64,000 bases of DNA from Aricia agestis (taxonomy: Eukaryota; Arthropoda; Insecta; Lepidoptera; Lycaenidae): NCBI RefSeq assembly GCF_905147365.1, contig NC_056425.1:2487501-2551500 (forward strand), given 5' to 3'. The notes under the pieces were generated by a model that worked only from the letters and a program-made list of their open reading frames with translations, did no database searches and was not told where the DNA came from. Numbering within the stretch: the stretch's first letter is position 1; each line of letters begins with the position of its first letter. This document shows positions 22,414 through 34,147 of this stretch, piece after piece. The position numbers and the translations under genes are program-made.

Positions 22414-23490
22414 TGTCTGTCATGGCGTGATTTTAACTTTATACGTGGCAGCTGACAATATTTCCAGAAGACAATATTTCCAGAGAAAGACAGTATTTCC
22501 ACGCCAGTGAGGCAGAAATTTTGATACTATAACTAATTATAAGAACCATTGTTACAAATTTCTTGGAAATAAATATACTATTCTACTATTCTATTCTATT
22601 CTGCTGTGTCAAGTGACACATTATTTTAACATGGCGGCAGAAAAGTCACCACGCACAAAACTAACCTTGTCGGTCTGTAGTTTCTTGTTATGCCCTCGAC
22701 ATTGTCATTCTTGCCCAAAAGTATCCTTGTAGTCTTATAGCTGGGCTCTTAATATTTACGTGCAATATGGATTTACAGGTAATAACACTGTAGTATTTTA
22801 GTACAAAAACGGTAAAAAATACGGGTCCAGTGAATATAAGTAAGTCTAAAGATGATATTGCAGAAAGTTAATGTACGGTACGTTACCGCTTACTGTATCA
22901 GGTTTTTTTCTGAAAAAATATCAATGTCTAAATTTTCAAAAATATTCATAGCCTCTAAATATTACTTTTTAAAGATTTGACATAATTTTTAAGATAAAGC
23001 CGGTGTTTAACATGAAATAACTTTCCGATCCCCGCGGCACGCGACCGCGACTGCGAAAAATGCAAATAAAATGTTATTTTTTGAACTTAGGCTATAGGTT
23101 TCATCTACATTTTACTACATAGTAAAACATTTTTTATCGTTGTTATACTATAACCACTTCAGACTATCTTGACATAATTCTTCAAAAATAATTTTACCCA
23201 AAAATATTTAAAGCCTTTTTTAACCCAAAAGGCTGATGCTCATAATCGAAAGTCGAATTCAAAAGTTCCACTCACGTTTGAAATATTATGACACAAAATA
23301 TATTTTTACAAAATGTAAATTCCATCTGAAAAGTAATATATTCAGTAAAGATCGTAAAATATGAATAGTTGGAGAATTTATTTCAAAATTATATTGCAAT
23401 GTCATGCAGGACGTAAAAATATTCGATGCATACTTAATTTAACAGCTTAACTTTATTCATATTTGAACGTGGAACAATGTACATTGTTCA
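22414..23490. other. Unassigned intron DNA
   Basis: No gene recognised. Short repeats such as TTCTACTATTCTATTCTATTC occur near 22580. Confidence 0.4.
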
Positions 23491-23492
23491 GA

Positions 23493-23725
23493 CCTGCAAG
23501 GATGATGGTGGGTGGATGACATTGTCATGGAGCGCCATGGCTTGCCAGCCATTGCTTGCCAATGTCACTTGTGTTTTTCAAAGGGATGTCAAGTAAAATG
23601 GAACCAGTGATTCACAACTTCGGCCGTATATGATAAAAGACATTATTATTATTATTGACAGCTGTCTTCAAGTTACGCTTCACAAGATGGCTGCATAAAT
23701 TCTAATTTTAAAACATCCTTGCAGG
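23493..23725. mobile_element. Putative MITE, 12-bp exact terminal repeats
   Basis: CCTGCAAGGATG at 23493-23504 and CATCCTTGCAGG at 23714-23725. Confidence 0.5.
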
Positions 23726-24519
23726 ATTGTAGTTTAATAAAAAGAGATACAAAATCCATTTTTATTGCTTCCTTCCTCCTTGAATTGACCACTTGCAGAC
23801 ATAAGCAAAATCGGTTTAGCCGTTCTCTAGCTTTAGCGGGTCATCCTAATTGTAATGTCACCTATGTTACCTTGAAGAGTGACAAAAATATACTAATAAG
23901 TTATAAGAATAATGCTAACTCGCGATTTTCTACTATATTTAACTTCTCGACGTCATAATATTCTATTGACAGAGAAAACTTAATTCATTTTAAGTGAAGC
24001 AAGTCAGAAAACGCTATATTTTAAATATCTAATTAAATATTAACGTAAAATGGTTTCTGTAACAAAAACTACACGCAAAAAATACAGCCTTCTGGCACAC
24101 CTATAAAGAATAACAACGTAAAAATAATAATCTTCAAAGACCCACTTTTCCTTTTCGTTCAAAAGGAGGTTACGTAGCTTTAGAACGCACCTCCATTGAT
24201 GTTACAGCGTTTTATTATAAAACTTATATCCTACAGCTAAACTCGGTTTTAATTCATTTGTACTAAAGAGGTGAAGTTTATTTGTTTGTAGCCGACGAAG
24301 CTATTTTAAATATAATTTAAACAAAACGAAGCTATGAGAGTTTCATAATAAAAATGTATGCATAGACAATTAGACGTGATAATATTATAGAAAAAATATA
24401 CCTAAATATATTACAATGGGGAGATCAATATTATTGTAAGGAAAATAAAATGTTATGCAGTAATACTATTTTCAATTAATTTAAATAATCCTGGTCATTA
24501 AATAGGCATGATGACTATT

Positions 24520-24975
24520 TTTTTTTCTTATCGGTAATTGAAGGACACTTAAAAAATAGAAACATCGTTGAAAGAATGACTCTGATAGCTTGAAAATTCA
24601 CCAAGATATGACAATTCAAATATCTCATAAAAAAAGACCTGCCCGAAACGCTCCATACAAAGTGCTACGAAAGACTGACGTCAGTCTTTCGTAGTTTGTA
24701 CGCATCGGGAGACAGGTATATTAAATATTGCGTTTATGAAAGTAGTTTCATAACAAAAGTTGCTTTTAATTGCATAAATTATCGAATTGTATACAAATAT
24801 TAAGAAATTTAATTGAAAAAAAATTCGACTTGAATATCCAACTTTAAAGGCGCATAACAAAAAAAATTACAAATGCTATCAAGCTGAAATTTTGGGAACA
24901 CTTATTTTTTACCGTGATTTCTTTATTTTATTAACAAAATTCGCTAATCTTTGACCTTGTCATCATCCCTATTAT
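24520..24975 (+). repeat. Repeat family E, inverted relative at 63140-63575
   Basis: Shared features in opposite orientation include GATAGCTTGAAAATTC, GAAAGTAGTTTCATAA, ATATCCAACTTTAAAGGCGC and GACCTTGTCATCATCCC. It contains the hairpin GCTACGAAAGACTGACGTCA / GTCAGTCTTTCGTAG. Confidence 0.65.
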
Positions 24976-25369
24976 CTCCATATCAACAACAAAATCGGTT
25001 AAGCCGCTTAATCGTAAACAGGCAACAGAGAGACACAGAGGCAGACAAAATAAGTATAAATGTTTGCATTTATAAGTATTCATTTCAGAAATTTACCTCT
25101 CTTCCAATTAAACAATCTTATTTTATCTTTACTCAAGATTAAACAGAACGCTCCATTTGATACAACTTTGCCCCAACTTTGCACGCACTGATTATCCAAC
25201 TTTGATTTAATCCGCGCAAAGTAAATGTTGTTGTTTTTAGAAACGTTACTCTGCTAATCGAATTGCAGGTATTCACAGAGAATTCTCAGAAAAACAACCG
25301 TACAAGTTTGGAACTGAAATGAACCGTGTCTGTACTGTTATTACTGAATATTATGTAGGTAGGTTGTAC

Positions 25370-25537
25370 GTACCATCGAGGAAGTTGATTCCTATGCAAT
25401 TGACAGACCAACGTTATTTGGTCGAATTTGTCAATTCAATGTTAATTTATTGTGATCTGTCGGCTGGGTTTGACGTAACGCAACCAAACTACTCAGGTCC
25501 CCGATTTGCATAGGAATCAACTTATCTGATAGTACAT
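25370..25537. mobile_element. MITE family D, intact
   Basis: GTACCATCGAGGAAGTTGAT to AACTTATCTGATAGTAC. Nearly the same as 15116-15277, implying fairly recent copies. Confidence 0.84.
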
Positions 25538-25545
25538 ACCAAGAA

Positions 25546-25891
25546 TTTTTTTTATTTTTTTTTTATGAAATAAGGGGGCAAACGAGCAAACGGGTCACCT
25601 GATGGAAAGCAACTTCCGTCGCCCATGGACACTCGCAGCATCGGAAGAGCTGCAGGTGCGTTGCCGGCCTTCTAAGGGGTAATAGGGGAGGGTAGGGAAG
25701 GGAATAGGGGAGGGTACGGGAGGAAATAGGGGAGGGTAGCGAAAGGAAAAGGGTAGGGGATTGGGCCTCCGGTAAACTCACTTACTCGGCGAAACACAGC
25801 GGAAGCGCTGTTTCACGCCGGTTTTCTGTGAGGACGTGGTATCTCTCCGGTCAAGCCGGCCCATTCGTGCCGAAGCATGGCTCTCCCACGT
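25546..25891 (-). mobile_element. LINE-tailed SINE, full length, eight bases from a family D MITE
   Basis: Tail (poly T, TGAAATAAGGGGGCAAACG) at the left, CATGGCTCTCCCACGT at 25891. Confidence 0.9.
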
Positions 25892-26515
25892 CAAATTGAT
25901 TCATAGCATATGGGAGACCTTCTTAATTAAGTTGATTAAGAGAAAAGGTGTCAAAAATTCAAAGAAAATGCCAAAAGTCGCATTGTTCATAAAGATGAAC
26001 TAGAGTATAGGCACTTGGCAGAGTAAACAGAACTATACTGTACTCGGCTATGAAACTCACGAACCCCAAAAGCCTAGTTCGTAAAGTGGCATTCTATTTG
26101 ATGTTTTTTCATCATGGTCGCTTGCCATGAGGATCAGAAAGTCACCATAACATTGACTTGAAAAGTCGGAACCAAATAACACAAGTCCGATAGCCCATCT
26201 GATACTTTCAGTCGTTAAATATACAACCATTTCTAGAAACTCTTAAAAATAACAAATTAAAACAACTGTACAAACTTTAAACACTCAAAAGTCAACACTC
26301 CTCCAAAGAAATTTCCAGAAGGATTGTATTAAAACAACTTTTTAAGCGATTCTGGATTTTGCGCGAAATATACTCGGGCGCTTGATGCCGAGGGCAAGTG
26401 CCGAAAGGTCAGCTCTGAATGAACTGACCTCCTTTACCCGTCTGTATATTGTTCACGTGGAAATCGTTAAAATCTAGACAAAATCACCTTTGGTGTCATT
26501 GTCGCGAGGTTTTCT
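25892..26515. other. Unassigned intron DNA
   Basis: No gene or repeat ends recognised. Confidence 0.4.
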
Positions 26516-26520
26516 GCCCA

Positions 26521-26772
26521 TCTAGCATACGCTAACGAGATATCTCACTCTACATGTTTTCTCGATGTTTGAGGGTTGGTCTCTTCATCTCTATTCACCC
26601 TAGCATGGCAAACATTTTTTCTCGCGTAGATCTGTCATCGAAATAACACATTTTTATAGAGTTTGGTCGAGATAATGTCGAGATTTTGACATTATGAGAC
26701 GAGTAACTACTCGTCTCATAATGTCAAAATTTAATTATCTCGAGGGTGAGATATCTCGTTGGCGTATGCTAG
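26521..26772. mobile_element. MITE with CTAGCATACGC ends and a perfect internal palindrome
   Basis: Ends CTAGCATACGCTAACGAGAT and ATCTCGTTGGCGTATGCTAG. Inside, ATTTTGACATTATGAGACGA...ATAATGTCAAAAT (26683-26730) is a perfect 22-bp-arm palindrome with a 4-bp loop. Confidence 0.82.
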
Positions 26773-27600
26773 GTAGGCTGTAGTACATTCAGGATACTTC
26801 CAGATTTATTTTTGACATTATATATTCAATAGACATAAACTTATGAATATTATGTCCATTGAAAACTTTTACGCTGAAACAAAAACAGTATCTTCAATGA
26901 ATTCTGACGAAAGTTGTAAAAATTAAAGAGACTATTAACGCGGCCGATGGTGCAGGTAAAATCATACACATTGGTATCATGGTACATTTTTCCCGGCCTG
27001 GTAAAAAAGGATAGCTAAATATGTGGAAACAACATACGCAAACTCTTTTAATTTAACGGTCCCGGCTTCGCAAGCGACCAATAAAAGTGGCCGTTAGGTG
27101 TTAGGCTTTAACCACACCATTTGTTTTTTTTAACGGACGTAGGCCCACCACACATTCCCACCACTGTATCTCCTGTGTCACCAGGATCGAAAGCGGTATC
27201 CAACCATGAAAACCCTTTGATATGATCTCAGGGAGCCCGAGGGACATGCTAAGCTGTCTTGGGACACGCAAGGAAATTAATCAGAAGAAAATAGGAGAAG
27301 TAGGAAGAATTCCTAATATTCCTCTAACCACACTAGCAATTTGTGAATGTAATACGCAATTTCGCGTTTGTCCGGTATGGGAGAAACCTAAAAGTGTTTA
27401 AAATTAACATTAACACCTCAACAGACCTTGTGGAACTTTAAACTCGCTTCAAAACTTTCCAATGTTAACCCTATTTTAATGAAAAATTCAACGCGTCGCA
27501 GCCCTACCTTTGAAATGAAAATTCGCGGCGATGAGGGTGGAATTACAAGCTATGTCGTTTTATTACTTAATCATGTTCGTGGCATACAAGAGGTGAAATA
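26773..27600. other. Unassigned intron DNA
   Basis: No gene recognised. A TTTTTAGGGTTCCGTACCTC tail of the 12133-12575 type lies just after it. Confidence 0.4.
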
Positions 27601-27680
27601 TGCACCACGATTTTTCGCTTTTTAGGGTTCCGTACCTCTTGGGTAACAACGGGACCCTACCACTAAGATTTCGATATTGT

Positions 27681-27803
27681 ATTTTTTTATGAAATAAGGG
27701 GGGCAAACGAGCAAACGGGTCACCTGATGGAAAGCAACTTCCGTCGCCCATGGACACTCGCAGCATCAGAAAATGCAGGTGCGTTGCCGGCGTTTTAAGA
27801 GGA
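27681..27803 (-). mobile_element. SINE or LINE 3' tail fragment
   Basis: Only the common tail (GAAATAAGGGGGGCAAACGA to GCGTTGCCGGCGTTTTAAGA) is present, running directly into a TA microsatellite. Confidence 0.8.
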
Positions 27804-27807
27804 GGCG

Positions 27808-27810
<3 letters not shown>

Positions 27811-27870
<60 letters not shown>
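27811..27870. repeat. (TA)30 microsatellite
   Basis: Sixty bases of uninterrupted TA. Confidence 0.97.
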
Positions 27871-27877
<7 letters not shown>

Positions 27878-28818
27878 CATATAATATACAAACATACAAG
27901 ATACGCGCTATCCGAAATAAAACACACATTTTTACGGAACCCTTTTTGCGCGAGTCCAGCTCGCACTTGGTTGATTTTTTGCTTATTTCTCCAGCAACAC
28001 GTAGAAAAATATTGGTTATTAAAAACAAGAGGGTTTCTGGTTTTCCTTCCTTATTGCTTAAGTATAAATAATAATAATGCTTTATTCTGTTTCAGGTAAC
28101 ACGCTTTTGATCTATAAAGAGATAAAACCAAGGTAAATACATTAGGGAACACGAGTCAAAGTTTTCAAAGGAAATTAAGAAAATGTTGTTTATCGTAAAG
28201 ACGTTACTTCCACCGTAAAAGCTTTCCATTAAGAACTATTTTACTACGAATGGTGTTAAGTTACATTTTCTCTATTAGTAGATATGAAAATATTTAAAAT
28301 GTGCTTACAAGATCTTTTCTTGTGCTTACGTTTGACTCTACAAGACAGTAAAAAAATATTTTTACTTTTTTATGGCCCTTAGAGGGCGATGTAGCTATTT
28401 TAACGTAACTTCATATGGCCACTAGCCAGAAGACAATCAACAGGCGACATCTCATTTCTTGTCTATTTATGATAACTAATTCAGAAGCTATGAAGGATAG
28501 ACAGCCATAGCCAATATACATAGATATCAAAATCATAACCCCCTTTTTGCTGAGTCGTAGCTGGGTAAATAGACATAATATATTTCTTCATTTAATTTTT
28601 TACAAACGTACTACGCGCGTACTTGCGGTATCTTCTTTCTTTTAATGACTTTTTAGGGCCTTATTACACCTAGTGAGTGGAGTGGTGAGTCAGAGGCGAG
28701 ACAGTGCAAAAAGACAAGTCACAAGACTCATACCCTACTGGTACGAAGATGACACCTATGTAATCAGGACATAAGTGAGTAGCCAATGTCACAGAGTGTT
28801 GACGCAAGACTCTACCAC
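27871..28818. other. Intron DNA; one interspersed tail, otherwise unassigned
   Basis: ACGGAACCCTTTTTGCGCGA then GTCCAGCTCGCACTTGGTTG (27934-27975) is the common TACGGAACCC tail. Nothing else is recognised. Confidence 0.45.
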
Positions 28819-28820
28819 AC

Positions 28821-29073
28821 AGCTAGAAACAAATTATCGGTCGTTTTCATAAGTCGCGGCTGACGGCTGCGGCTTAACATTGTGCACGGTTCATCTGCGG
28901 ACGTCCGCGGATGCAATAAACATCCAACCAGCCAGATTCTGTTCGGACGTCCGAACGCTCAAGGTCGCGTCCGCGACTTATGTCAGACAATGTGCACAGT
29001 TTAGTGTATTTTGTATTAATCAGATAGAAACAAGCCGCATCCGATGAAAACGTCCGATAATTTGTTCCCAGCT
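28821..29073. mobile_element. MITE with AGCTAGAAACAAATTATCGG ends, 50 bp from the luminal-loop exon
   Basis: The left 30 bp pair with CGATAATTTGTTCCCAGCT at the right with four mismatches. GC-rich interior with CGGACGTCCG palindromes. Confidence 0.78.
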
Positions 29074-29121
29074 TTAGAGTTTTCTTTCTGAAGAAACGGG
29101 TACTGTTACTCGCTCACTTAC

Positions 29122-29284
29122 CGGCACACAAACATCAGTGACATTGAAGTTGACACTGACAACTCTGGTCCTCTGATCGGCGGTGTACTCGTCCAGCATG
29201 ACGCACAGGTCGCGGTTTCCGTCCACGCTGTAGTGCTCCACGATGGTGGATAGTTGGGGGAACCAGAGACGGATCACGTTGTAC
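29122..29284 (-). CDS. SV2-like transporter exon: TM7 end and large luminal loop
   Basis: The acceptor is TTTACTTTCAG|G at 29284 and the donor is GTGCCG|GTAAGTG at 29121. The first base completes a methionine codon. The piece begins YNVIRLWFPQLSTIVEHYS, the conserved N-x-x-R-L-W-x-P-Q segment at the luminal end of TM7 in this family. It continues through a polar loop with two cysteines (DLCVMLDEY, DVCVP) that could form a disulphide, and an Asn-Val-Thr sequon (NFNVTDVC) that could carry an N-glycan. It ends in phase 0. The intron between this exon and the preceding one is the shortest in the gene (722 bp) yet still contains two nested MITEs. Confidence 0.9.
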
Positions 29285-29373
29285 CTGAAAGTAAAATATA
29301 CAGATGAAGTAGTGCGCTCCAAGAGAGCAGGTAGAAGTGGAAACGAAATAGCTGGAGCAGGCAATAATAACGT

Positions 29374-29697
29374 GTACCATCGAAGAAATTGATTGATAAG
29401 CAGTTGACAGGCCATCGTCACTTGGTCGAATTATATCAATTCAATGTTATTCGTGACCCGGGGCTAAAATGGTCACATTTAGCAATTCCTCTCAATCAAT
29501 TCAGTACGAATTACTAGACATGAATTGCAAGCAGAGTGACCATTTTGCGTTTAAAAAAAATTAATCATAATATTATGATTCATAATTTGACTCTCCAAAG
29601 CCACCATTTTAGCACTGCTGTTTACTATGGGGTTGATAAATGCGACCAATCGTAACTCCGCCATCTGCCTACGCATAAACATCTTTGACAGTATATA
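29374..29697. mobile_element. MITE family D split by a family B insertion
   Basis: GTACCATCGAAGAAATTGAT starts it. The right half (GCGACCAATCGTAACTCC...ACAGTATA) resumes after 29640. Between them lies the GGGGCTAAAATGG element. All of this is in the short 722-bp intron between two exons. Confidence 0.72.
29460..29613. mobile_element. MITE family B (GGGGCTAAAATGG ends), diverged
   Basis: GGGGCTAAAATGGTCACATT and TAGCAATTCCTCTCAATCAA match 56712-57720. The right end is degenerate (CCATTTTAGCAC). Confidence 0.65.
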
Positions 29698-30006
29698 CAT
29701 TTTCGACGCGTGATAGAAAGAAAAGAGATTCCTATATAATATAGATTCCTATCCATCAGCGGTCTACTCTCCCTTCGTCTTACAAAGTTTTGCGTAACAT
29801 TTTCGCTGTGCGGGAGAAAGAGAAGTAGATGCTTTCTCTTTTAAGCCTCGCTGGCAGTCTACTCTTTTTGAATTGTAAGCTTAGCCACTACGAGAACACA
29901 TACATAGATTGACTTCGCCATATTATTCGGGCTTAATCGGTTTGACGGGGGCCTGGGATCAGTCTGCCCAGATTCCATCGGACTCTAGCCTAAGATCTTT
30001 ACTTAC

Positions 30007-30182
30007 ATGATCATCGTAAAGAAGTTCATAAAGCATAGCAGCAGGAGATACAGCGCGAGGGGTTTGTGGAACATTGGCTTCACGTTGTGGAAGCCGGCCA
30101 TCAGTTGCTCCCGTAATGTCATCTCTGACTCCGGTGCCTCGTCTATTGCGTGTTTCCTTTTGTCCTTCCATAGGTCTATGTA
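30007..30182 (-). CDS. SV2-like transporter exon: central cytosolic loop and TM7
   Basis: The acceptor is CTTCTTTTCAG|TAC at 30182 and the donor is ATCAT|GTAAGTA at 30006. It is in phase 0 at the start and phase 2 at the end. The peptide runs YIDLWKDKRKHAIDEAPESE, MTLREQLMAGFHNVKPMF, HKPLALYLLLCFMNFFTMI. The first half is charged and lies in the cytosolic loop. The second half is TM7. The join from the previous exon (VETFK then YIDLWK) is in frame, although relatives often have a few more residues here, so a small alternative exon cannot be excluded. The first ~75 bp and the splice acceptor are repeated upstream as two decayed copies (30210-30282 and 30345-30420). Confidence 0.9.
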
Positions 30183-30209
30183 CTGAAAAGAAGCAGGGGT
30201 TAATACAGT

Positions 30210-30420
30210 CTAGTCTTAACGTATCTTCGATTTCGGTGTTGTCTGTTGCGTGTATCGTTTTGTCCTTTCATTGGTTTAAGTACTGAAAAGAAGCAGTGGT
30301 TAATATAGTGTTAATTCTTAACGGAGTAGCGATGGTTAATACAGTGTAGAGTCTTAACGTATCTTCGAATCCGATGTTGTCTATTACGTGTTTCGTTTTA
30401 TCTTTTCATTCATTTATGTA
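30210..30420 (-). pseudogene. Two decayed tandem copies of the 5' end of the TM7 exon, with acceptors kept
   Basis: The sequence CTTCTTTTCAG|TAC that forms the true acceptor at 30182 recurs exactly 100 bp upstream (exon-like start at 30282) and again 138 bp further (start at 30420). About 75 bp of exon-like sequence follows each one, including recognisable versions of AAGGACAAAAGG and of GACATTACGGG. The tryptophan codon TGG at exon codon 5 is TGA in both copies (30268-30270 and 30406-30408), so inclusion of either copy would truncate the protein. No matching donor is seen. These look like unequal-crossover duplications that decayed, not working alternative exons. Confidence 0.72.
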
Positions 30421-30715
30421 CTGAAAAGAAGAAGTGGATAGATGGACGAACAGTCAATGCACAGCCGTATTTTAACGCCTTTTCTGCAGTGTTAGAAAGA
30501 TGCTAAGTTAGTGTTAAAGTTCTCACATTCTTAAGTGACCAAGTCTACTTAATGATGATGTAAAAGTACTAAAGTAATAAAGATATAATCGTAAAAATTA
30601 CTTTATAACGCTCATATATTATATTATTCATAGCTCGAGTACACAAAGTACGAAGTTATTAAAACTTTTGTATTAAAACTTAGAATTTGTTTCAGAAGGA
30701 CCGGCATAATTTTGA

Positions 30716-30788
30716 ATTTGCTAATGAGGAGTTGTTTAGAAACAGAAATTAAATATTTCTGTTTCTAAACAACTCCTCATTAGCAAAT
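30716..30788. repeat. Perfect hairpin, 34-bp arms, 5-bp loop
   Basis: ATTTGCTAATGAGGAGTTGT... and its exact reverse complement (30755-30788) around TAAAT. No target duplication found. Confidence 0.9.
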
Positions 30789-31670
30789 ACTCTGTAACTC
30801 ATACAGCGTCTTGGACCGGTTTAGTTCATAGAAACACACTCCATAAGTAGAAATTCTATAACTTAATTAGAGACTGACAGCTTCTGAAGTTGTAGTGTTA
30901 AAGTTTTCAGAAACTTATTTTATTCTAAAGTAATTAGGTGACCTGTTACAGTAATTAGAAATATAGTTACAGTTATGAACATTATAAGTTAGACTACCAT
31001 TAAAATAGAATATATTACTGCAATGTTTTGACACCAGAGTGCAGCACCAGCAAAAACAGCAAACAAAAACTTTTGTTTCACCTTTGACAACGTATTTCTG
31101 TCAATATTATGAATTCTGATATTATGACGTGTGCAACATGTCAGATTTTGGTCAGATTATAATATTAACGGCACGTAGTATTATGAAATGTTTATGATAC
31201 AAATAAAATATTACTCGTACTTACGGTAGAAGTAAGTTGCTTATATTAGTATGAAGTGGTTAAAAGCAAATATCAGACCTCCATTAAAAACCAATTTATG
31301 CCAGTTACAGTAAAGTCATTTCATATTATTCCAGAGACTTCTTTTATATCTCCAACCCCCAGACATCCAAAGAATATACCGTTTTAGATTAAACTGCATG
31401 ATCCTTTTAACAATTTCCAAGGCGCGCTTGTTAGAATCGGTTTGTGTAACGATAACATAATCGAAGGTGGTTCTGGCGGAGTGCCAGACACACAGACAAA
31501 TAGTTTCTTACTTTATAGGCGTAGCAAATAGGACAGATTTTGGACGAAATGTCGGAGCTTGGGCGAAATTGTGAAAAAGATTTTCTAAGATACTTAGGTT
31601 GTCCAAGACGTGAGTTGTTAGACAAGAACTGCATGAATGCATTGCGACAACGCGTCTTGGTGCGCAATCA
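30789..31670. other. Unassigned intron DNA
   Basis: No gene recognised. Confidence 0.4.
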
Positions 31671-31674
31671 TCAT

Positions 31675-31994
31675 ATTTTTTTTTCATGAAATAAGGGGGC
31701 AAACGAGCAAACGGGTCACCTGATGGAAAAAAACTTCCGTCGCCCATGGACACCCGCAGCATCAGGAGAGCTGCAGGTAAGTTGCCGGCCTTTTAAGAAG
31801 GAATAGGGGAGGGTAGGGATGGGAAGGGAAGGGAATAAGGGATGGTAGGGAAGGAAATAGGGATTGGGCCTCCGGTAAACTCACTCACGCGGTGAAACAC
31901 AGCGCAAGCGCTGTTTCACGCCGGTTTTCTGTGAGAACGTGGTATTTCTCCGGTCGAGCCGGCCCATTCGTGCCGAAGCATGGCTCTCCCACGT
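31675..31994 (-). mobile_element. LINE-tailed SINE, full length
   Basis: Tail at 31675, head ends CATGGCTCTCCCACGT at 31994. The centre tract is shortened. Confidence 0.9.
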
Positions 31995-32203
31995 ATATTT
32001 TCAAGTCAATGTCAAAATATACATCCATGATGTTACTATTTTAAACTCAATAGTAAACTTGCAATGTAAAAGCTGACTCTTTTTTCTTCATGCTTGAAAC
32101 GAAAGGTTTTTTGTCATACGAGTAAAGACAGTGGTTTGACCTAACTGCCCTACAATCAGGACTACTTTGCTATAAAAGGACACATTATATTATCAGAGGG
32201 CCT

Positions 32204-32346
32204 AGACAAGCGGCAAGCGATTATCTTAAACGCCAACGCCACAAAATGTATGGGATTTGACATTAGTATTCGCTAGCGAAGCGATGACTTAGGTCAAATC
32301 GCATACATTTTGATAGTGTTTACGATAATAGCTTGCCACTTGTCTA
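32204..32346. mobile_element. MITE with TAGACAAGCGGCAAGCGATT ends
   Basis: The right end AATAGCTTGCCACTTGTCTA is the inverted copy. CCTA-like flanks lie on both sides. Confidence 0.7.
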
Positions 32347-32350
32347 CCTA

Positions 32351-32712
32351 GGGAACCCCTGCCCTAGGGTTCTTATCTACTAGGGCAGGGGTTCCCAATC
32401 TTTTTCAGCCTGCAGCGCACTTACAAGTCAATATTTGTCACGGCGCCGGCGACGCAGGTAGAGTAGGGACTCTACCAGGCTATTACAAAAATTTACATAA
32501 ATAGACACCTTTAATAATTATAGTTAGGTTAAGCAAGTAAATAATAATAAACATAATATATGTAATCATCTGCCTGCTTTGTATAATAATTCATGTTATA
32601 ATTTTATTTTATAATATTTGTGGTTATGGATAATGATGGAGGATCTACTGTCGGTGCCCCTCTTGCCTTTCCACGGCGCACCAGGGCGCCGCGGCGCACA
32701 GTTTGGAAACAT
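32351..32712. mobile_element. hAT-like element remnant with an inverted end
   Basis: CAGGGGTTCCCAATCTTTTT (from 32386) and GGCGCACAGTTTGGAAAC (near 32694-32711) resemble hAT/Charlie-type termini. The first 17 bases (GGGAACCCCTGCCCTAG, 32351-32367) repeat inverted at 32380-32396. Confidence 0.6.
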
Positions 32713-33255
32713 TTGCATTTGAATTATATAAAATGCACGTTACCCAATGTGTTATTTTTTCTGTCTATTTCATTATCTTTGTATTTGGGCAATCTTGAGA
32801 TCGCCATGCTAAGTCGGTAGTACAGATAGCATCTTTCAAGCACAAATAACCAAACCGACTTAAGGTTAAGCGTGGAAACTGACTATTTCTTTAAGAAATT
32901 TTTGGTCCAACTGCTCCCTTGTTAGTTTTGTTCTCCAGACACAAGGTACCAGAACTAGAAGCAGTAACAACTAATATATCGAACTATTACTGTTCAATTC
33001 AATAATGTAGACGGAGTTCCAATCTCAGCTTATTATTACGAAGTTCTAGAACGTTCGACTCAGTAGGTACTTCGTCTGAGTAATATCATGCATTCTTAAC
33101 TCGGCAATCTCAAACTATACCACTTCATTTACACTGGAGAATCGAGTTGAGATAAAACTTTAGATTGCTGCATATTATTTATACGTGTCTGTGGTTCAGT
33201 GGTTTAAGAGCTGGCGCGCACTACGACTTTTAGTCGCGCCATTGTTTTATCGACC

Positions 33256-33612
33256 TAAATTTAGTTTGTTATTATTTTTTAGCAATATTCCGCGAAAACA
33301 ACTTCCACCTTTAAGTAAATGAGTGAGTGTACGCATAGGCATGCGTACAGCACCTCCCTCCTCCCACACTGCCTATGCGTACACTCGCATGCAAGAACTT
33401 GCAAACACCACCACCACACAAGCAATAATGTTGGCAAATCCGTGCAAGGCCCCTCACCACCATGCAGGTTGAAAACCTCGACGCGCGTTTCGCCCCAACA
33501 CCGGAGCATCCTCAGGATGTGGACTCTACGAACAACGGGACGTTGTTCGTAGAGTCCACATCCTGAGAATAATTCGCGAAAAATTGCTAAAAAATAATAA
33601 CAAACTAAATTT
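33256..33612. mobile_element. Inner foldback with TTTAGTTTGTTATTATTTTT arms
   Basis: The left arm continues TTAGCAATATTCCGCGAAA and pairs with TTCGCGAAAAATTGCTAAAA. A second hairpin (AGAGTCCACATCCTGAG / CAGGATGTGGACTCT) sits in the right half. The string GACGCGCGTTTCGCCCCAAC at 33480-33499 recalls other lepidopteran repeats. Confidence 0.65.
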
Positions 33613-34007
33613 AAACTATGGATTTCCGCAAAGTAACGCCTGATTCCATTAACTATTTATCGACCTACACAAATTCAAATAAAATGCCACTTTATGACAT
33701 AAGCTATAGATTTCATTTTGCTCTACGCCATTGAAAAGCAGCGGCAGCATGGGTCGCCAGACAAATGTCGGTAGAAAATGAAATCTGTAGCCTATTTCAT
33801 AAAGTAACACGTTTCATAAAGTCGGTAAAATAATCGCGCGACAAAACCGCACGCACGATTATTTTACCGACGATTATTTTTTGCCGCACGATTATTTTAC
33901 CGACCTACAACAATTCAAACAAAATGTCACTTTATGACATAGGCTATAGCTTTCATTTTCTACCGACATTGGTCTAGCGACCGAAGATTTTCTGTTCTTT
34001 TATTGGA

Positions 34008-34147
34008 ACGTGGGCGAGTCATGCTTCGGCACGAATGGGCCAGCTCGACCGGATAAATATCACGTTCTCACAGAAAACCAGAGTGAAACAGCGCTTGCGC
34101 TGTGTTTCGCCGAGTGAGTGAGTTTACCGGAGGCCCAATCCCCTAAC
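34008..34147 (+). mobile_element. LINE-tailed SINE, 5' fragment
   Basis: ACGTGGGCGAGTCATGC to GGAGGCCCAATCCCCTAACC. The middle tract and tail are missing. Confidence 0.82.

Noticed and set aside
27563..28099. Frames with long (YI)n runs on both strands
   Set aside because: They are translations of the (TA)30 microsatellite.
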